Shown: one piece after another, positions 4,249 to 6,339 of the stretch
Layout: each line of letters begins with the position of its first letter
How positions within the stretch are numbered: position 1 is the stretch's first letter
DNA from: Clostridia bacterium
GTDB lineage: Bacteria; Bacillota; Clostridia; Christensenellales; CAG-1252
NCBI GenBank assembly: GCA_009928745.1
Contig: SACC01000080.1
Coordinates: 1-6,339, forward strand
DNA: 6,339 bases
Direction: 5' to 3'
Program-made: the position numbers and the translations under genes
Notes under the pieces: generated by a model
The model's database searches: none
What the model was told of the DNA's origin: nothing
What the model saw: the letters and a program-made list of their open reading frames with translations, nothing else

Positions 4249-6339
4249 TTATTGAATAATACTAAATTCCATATTGGTATACCCGTATTGAGTTACAAAA
4301 GTATTTTGATAAATTGCCCTATAAGCTTCGCTTGTGATATACACCCTGATTGGCATAGTTTTGAGAAAAGCGTTTGCGCCCAAAACAGGCGGCACAGCGG
4401 ACAACATATTTATCATCCCCAAATTATTGCAATTATAAAAAGCTTTTTCTCCTATTTCTTGTACGTTGGCTCCGATATTTATTACACCAAGCCTGTTGCA
4501 CCCTTCAAAAGCCGACGCCTTGATTTCTTCTAAGTTTGACGAAAAGTCTATTCTATATATTTTTACGCAGTTGGCAAACATGCCGCTTGCAACATAGGCA
4601 GCTTCGTAAGTGACTGTCTCTAATGAGCTTCCCTTGTAAATATTATTGCCCATATTGATTACGTTTGCAGGCACTCTTGCCGACATTATTTTGCTGTTTT
4701 CAAATACGCTGTTATTAAGTGTGGTAACCGAGTTCGGAATAATAAGAGATGTTCCGCCGTAATTATAAAAAGCCTTGTTGCCTAAAGTCGAAATCGTAGT
4801 TTCTTCGGCAAAAATAACTTGTGCAGTCACGTTATAAAATGCCTCTTCGCCAATGGAAGTAACTTTATTGGGAATTATAATCTGCTGAAGATTGCTAGCA
4901 TTGTAAAACGCCGCATTGGCTATCTGAGTTACGTTGCTGGGTATAGTAATTGAATTACCTTTATAACCTTTCAATATACCATATGTCAAAATAGTCATAT
5001 TAGAGTTTAACATTATGGGGGCGGACACATTCGATACCCACTCACTGCCGTAACTTGTTACCGAAACAGGAAGTATGATAATGTTAAGGCTAACAAAATC
5101 CTTCAAAAACTCACTAGGCAAAGTCGTTAAACTCTCGCTGACTAGCTCAAGTTTGGTACAAGTATACTTTGTGTATACGTTTTCGCCGGCATTGCTTCCC
5201 ATTAAATAAGATATCGTTTTTATGTCACTTATATTGCTGCCTATAAAGGGAAGCTTGATTTCCTTTAGATTAAAACAGTAACGGAAAATCCCCTCGCCAA
5301 TACTAATAACGCTATCACCTAAAGCAACATTTTCCAAGGCGGCGCAGTTTTGAAAAGCCGCGCTTCCTATACTCGTTACTTCGGTAAGATAATTCACTTC
5401 CTTAATATAGCTTGCGTTAGCAAAAGCGCTCACGCTGATTTCTCCGTCTAAGCTTACCGTTACTTTTTCCAAGGTTTGGGGCAAATTACTTTGATTTGTT
5501 CCGCCGAACACCTTACCCAATTCTTCCCCTGCATTTTGCGTCCGTCCTATGAAAGGCAAAGTAATTTCATATAAATTCGGAATGGAAGAAAAAGCATTTA
5601 AGCTTATAGAAGTGACGCTGTCAGGTACGGTTATCGCCCTTACGTAAGCATTATCCTTGAATGCATCGCTCCTTATCGACTTTGTTCCGTCCATCAAACT
5701 AACCGTCGCGGCGGAACCTTTATATTTAGCCAGTTGCAAACCCTGATAATCATATATACTGCTTGAATAAATACAAAAATATCTTGCCCCTATTGTCGGA
5801 GTATTTATAATTGTATAATTGTCGGTGTCAATTAAGCTTACGTTTATTGAAGTAACGTTATGCTTGCCGATAGATGTCATGTCGGTTTCGCAATCAAATT
5901 CCAGCATTAGGGCATCTTTGTTGCCGTTTACGGTAAAATTAGGTTTGGCAAGTACGCCCGTATACGGTAAAAACTGGCTCTCAATTACCATTGTCGCGCC
6001 GTCAATTTCGGCTTTCGTGATAGCAAGCGGCAGTCCGAACTGAAAATCGAAATAATTATTTGCATCGGGATTATAAATCACTCTGTAATTCGTAACGTTA
6101 ACCGTGGGTATTGTTTGGGGATTAACCCACCGAATTTTGCTGCTCTCAATTCCTATAATTGGATAATCCGCCAAGGTCTTAGTGTGGTTGTATGCTCCCC
6201 CCGTAACAGAACATTCGGGGACGTCCTCAATAGTTAAAATTGCCTTGTTTATCTTCAAAACCGCTGTAAGATTATTGACGGTATTGCCGTTAAGGGTAAA
6301 ATAGTAATTTCTTGCGTCAATATCCTTATAAAATAACGT
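4249..6339 (-). CDS. BspA-like leucine-rich-repeat surface protein with Ig/MBG-like modules (5' end beyond window)
   Basis: Exact function unknown; proteins of this build are usually secreted or surface-exposed and take part in adhesion or host contact. The frame is open to the last base, giving 696 visible residues. The TTG at 6258 could be read as a start, but the 27 upstream codons encode the end of another module, so it is probably internal. Visible residues 1-190 are Ig/MBG-like modules with INKAILTI and ITKAEID linkers and a WVNP...NNY module. Residues about 217-650 hold BspA/LRR_5 repeats of the form AFxxCxxLxxIxIPxSVTSIG. The end, with VPPVLGANAF and YITSEAYRAIY, resembles the usual BspA cap. 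No LPXTG motif or C-terminal membrane segment is visible, so any signal peptide or anchor must be N-terminal and outside the window. It is a separate unit lying upstream of the rpsJ promoter, stop TAA. Confidence 0.88.
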   Translation of the reverse strand, partial: TLFYKDIDARNYYFTLNGNTVNNLTAVLKINKAILTIEDVPECSVTGGAYNHTKTLADYPIIGIESSKIRWVNPQTIPTVNVTNYRVIYNPDANNYFDFQFGLPLAITKAEIDGATMVIESQFLPYTGVLAKPNFTVNGNKDALMLEFDCETDMTSIGKHNVTSINVSLIDTDNYTIINTPTIGARYFCIYSSSIYDYQGLQLAKYKGSAATVSLMDGTKSIRSDAFKDNAYVRAITVPDSVTSISLNAFSSIPNLYEITLPFIGRTQNAGEELGKVFGGTNQSNLPQTLEKVTVSLDGEISVSAFANASYIKEVNYLTEVTSIGSAAFQNCAALENVALGDSVISIGEGIFRYCFNLKEIKLPFIGSNISDIKTISYLMGSNAGENVYTKYTCTKLELVSESLTTLPSEFLKDFVSLNIIILPVSVTSYGSEWVSNVSAPIMLNSNMTILTYGILKGYKGNSITIPSNVTQIANAAFYNASNLQQIIIPNKVTSIGEEAFYNVTAQVIFAEETTISTLGNKAFYNYGGTSLIIPNSVTTLNNSVFENSKIMSARVPANVINMGNNIYKGSSLETVTYEAAYVASGMFANCVKIYRIDFSSNLEEIKASAFEGCNRLGVINIGANVQEIGEKAFYNCNNLGMINMLSAVPPVLGANAFLKTMPIRVYITSEAYRAIYQNTFVTQYGYTNMEFSIIQ
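4399..5691 (-). repeat. BspA/LRR_5 leucine-rich repeat region
   Basis: This protein-level repeat array has units of about 22-25 residues built on AFxNCxxLxxIxIPxxVTSIGxxAF. Clear units include SDAFKDNAYVRAITVPDSV, AAFQNCAALENVALGDSV, AAFYNASNLQQIIIPNKV, SAFEGCNRLGVINIGANV and KAFYNCNNLGMINML. Two longer inserts start with LPFIG (at about 5559 and 5253) and run to a GKVFGG- or SYLMGS-like turn before the next repeat, a layout often seen in Bacillota members of this family. The repeats have diverged, so I see no near-identical DNA repeats. Confidence 0.85.
5790..6339 (-). repeat. Tandem Ig/MBG-like modules of the surface protein
   Basis: Three modules can be traced. The first is cut by the window edge and ends NLTAVLKINKAILTI. 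The second runs from there to LPLAITKAEID and has the pattern Y-N-x-T-x-x-LADYP...RWVNPQTIP...YNPDANNYF, as in stalk modules of Gram-positive surface proteins. The third runs from about 6015 to about 5800 and contains LPYTGVLAKPNFTVNG and DTDNYTIINT. Such modules usually form a stalk between the cell anchor and a binding head. Boundaries are approximate and the family assignment is by pattern only. Confidence 0.6.

Noticed and set aside
4252..4533. Plus-strand 93-codon frame at the end of the LRR gene
   Set aside because: It lies wholly opposite the coding LRR C-terminus and shows no independent protein signature.
6256..6258. TTG at 6258 as the start of the LRR protein
   Set aside because: The frame continues upstream for 27 codons to the window edge and encodes the end of another Ig/MBG-like module, so the TTG is most likely an internal Leu codon.
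1..6339. CRISPR array, insertion sequence, tRNA, rRNA or defence system
   Set aside because: No regularly spaced direct DNA repeats, transposase motifs, terminal inverted repeats or tRNA-like folds were seen. The content is an ordinary ribosomal operon plus one surface-protein gene.

Overview
The window reads almost entirely on the minus strand. It holds the promoter-proximal part of a bacterial S10 ribosomal-protein operon, preceded by the 3' part of a large repeat-built surface-type protein gene. In transcription order (right to left) the layout is: partial BspA-like leucine-rich-repeat protein (6339-4249), promoter and structured leader (about 4230-3986), rpsJ, rplC, rplD, rplW, rplB, rpsS, rplV, and rpsC, which runs off the left edge.

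The organism is most likely a Gram-positive, Clostridia-like member of the Bacillota, probably an uncultured gut-type lineage. This rests on the S10, L2, L3 and L4 sequence style, strong AGGAGG ribosome-binding sites before every gene whose start is visible, moderately AT-rich DNA, an L22 with a basic N-terminal extension, and the neighbouring Ig/MBG-plus-LRR_5 protein typical of gut Bacillota. This is inference from sequence style; I could not run a tree. The gene order is the canonical bacterial one, and rplP, rpmC and rpsQ would be expected next beyond position 1.

The eight ribosomal genes are packed with gaps of 10-15 nt or a 1-nt overlap. At several junctions the stop codon is itself part of the next gene's Shine-Dalgarno sequence (TAGGAGG), so translation of neighbours is probably coupled. 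Transcription probably starts near 4168 from a near-consensus sigma-A promoter (TTGACA, 17 nt, TATTAT) with two in-phase A6 tracts upstream. The leader is about 183 nt and contains a GC-rich hairpin followed by a T-rich run, a candidate attenuator for feedback control of the operon.

The upstream gene is unrelated to translation. Its reading frame is open to the right edge, so its real start and any signal peptide lie outside the window. It shows Ig/MBG-like modules followed by BspA-type LRRs and a typical BspA C-terminal cap.

I found no CRISPR array, insertion sequence, tRNA, rRNA or unknown multigene system. The points most worth a second look are the altered KH-domain GXXG loop in S3 (GKEA), the serial stop/Shine-Dalgarno fusions, and the leader hairpin.
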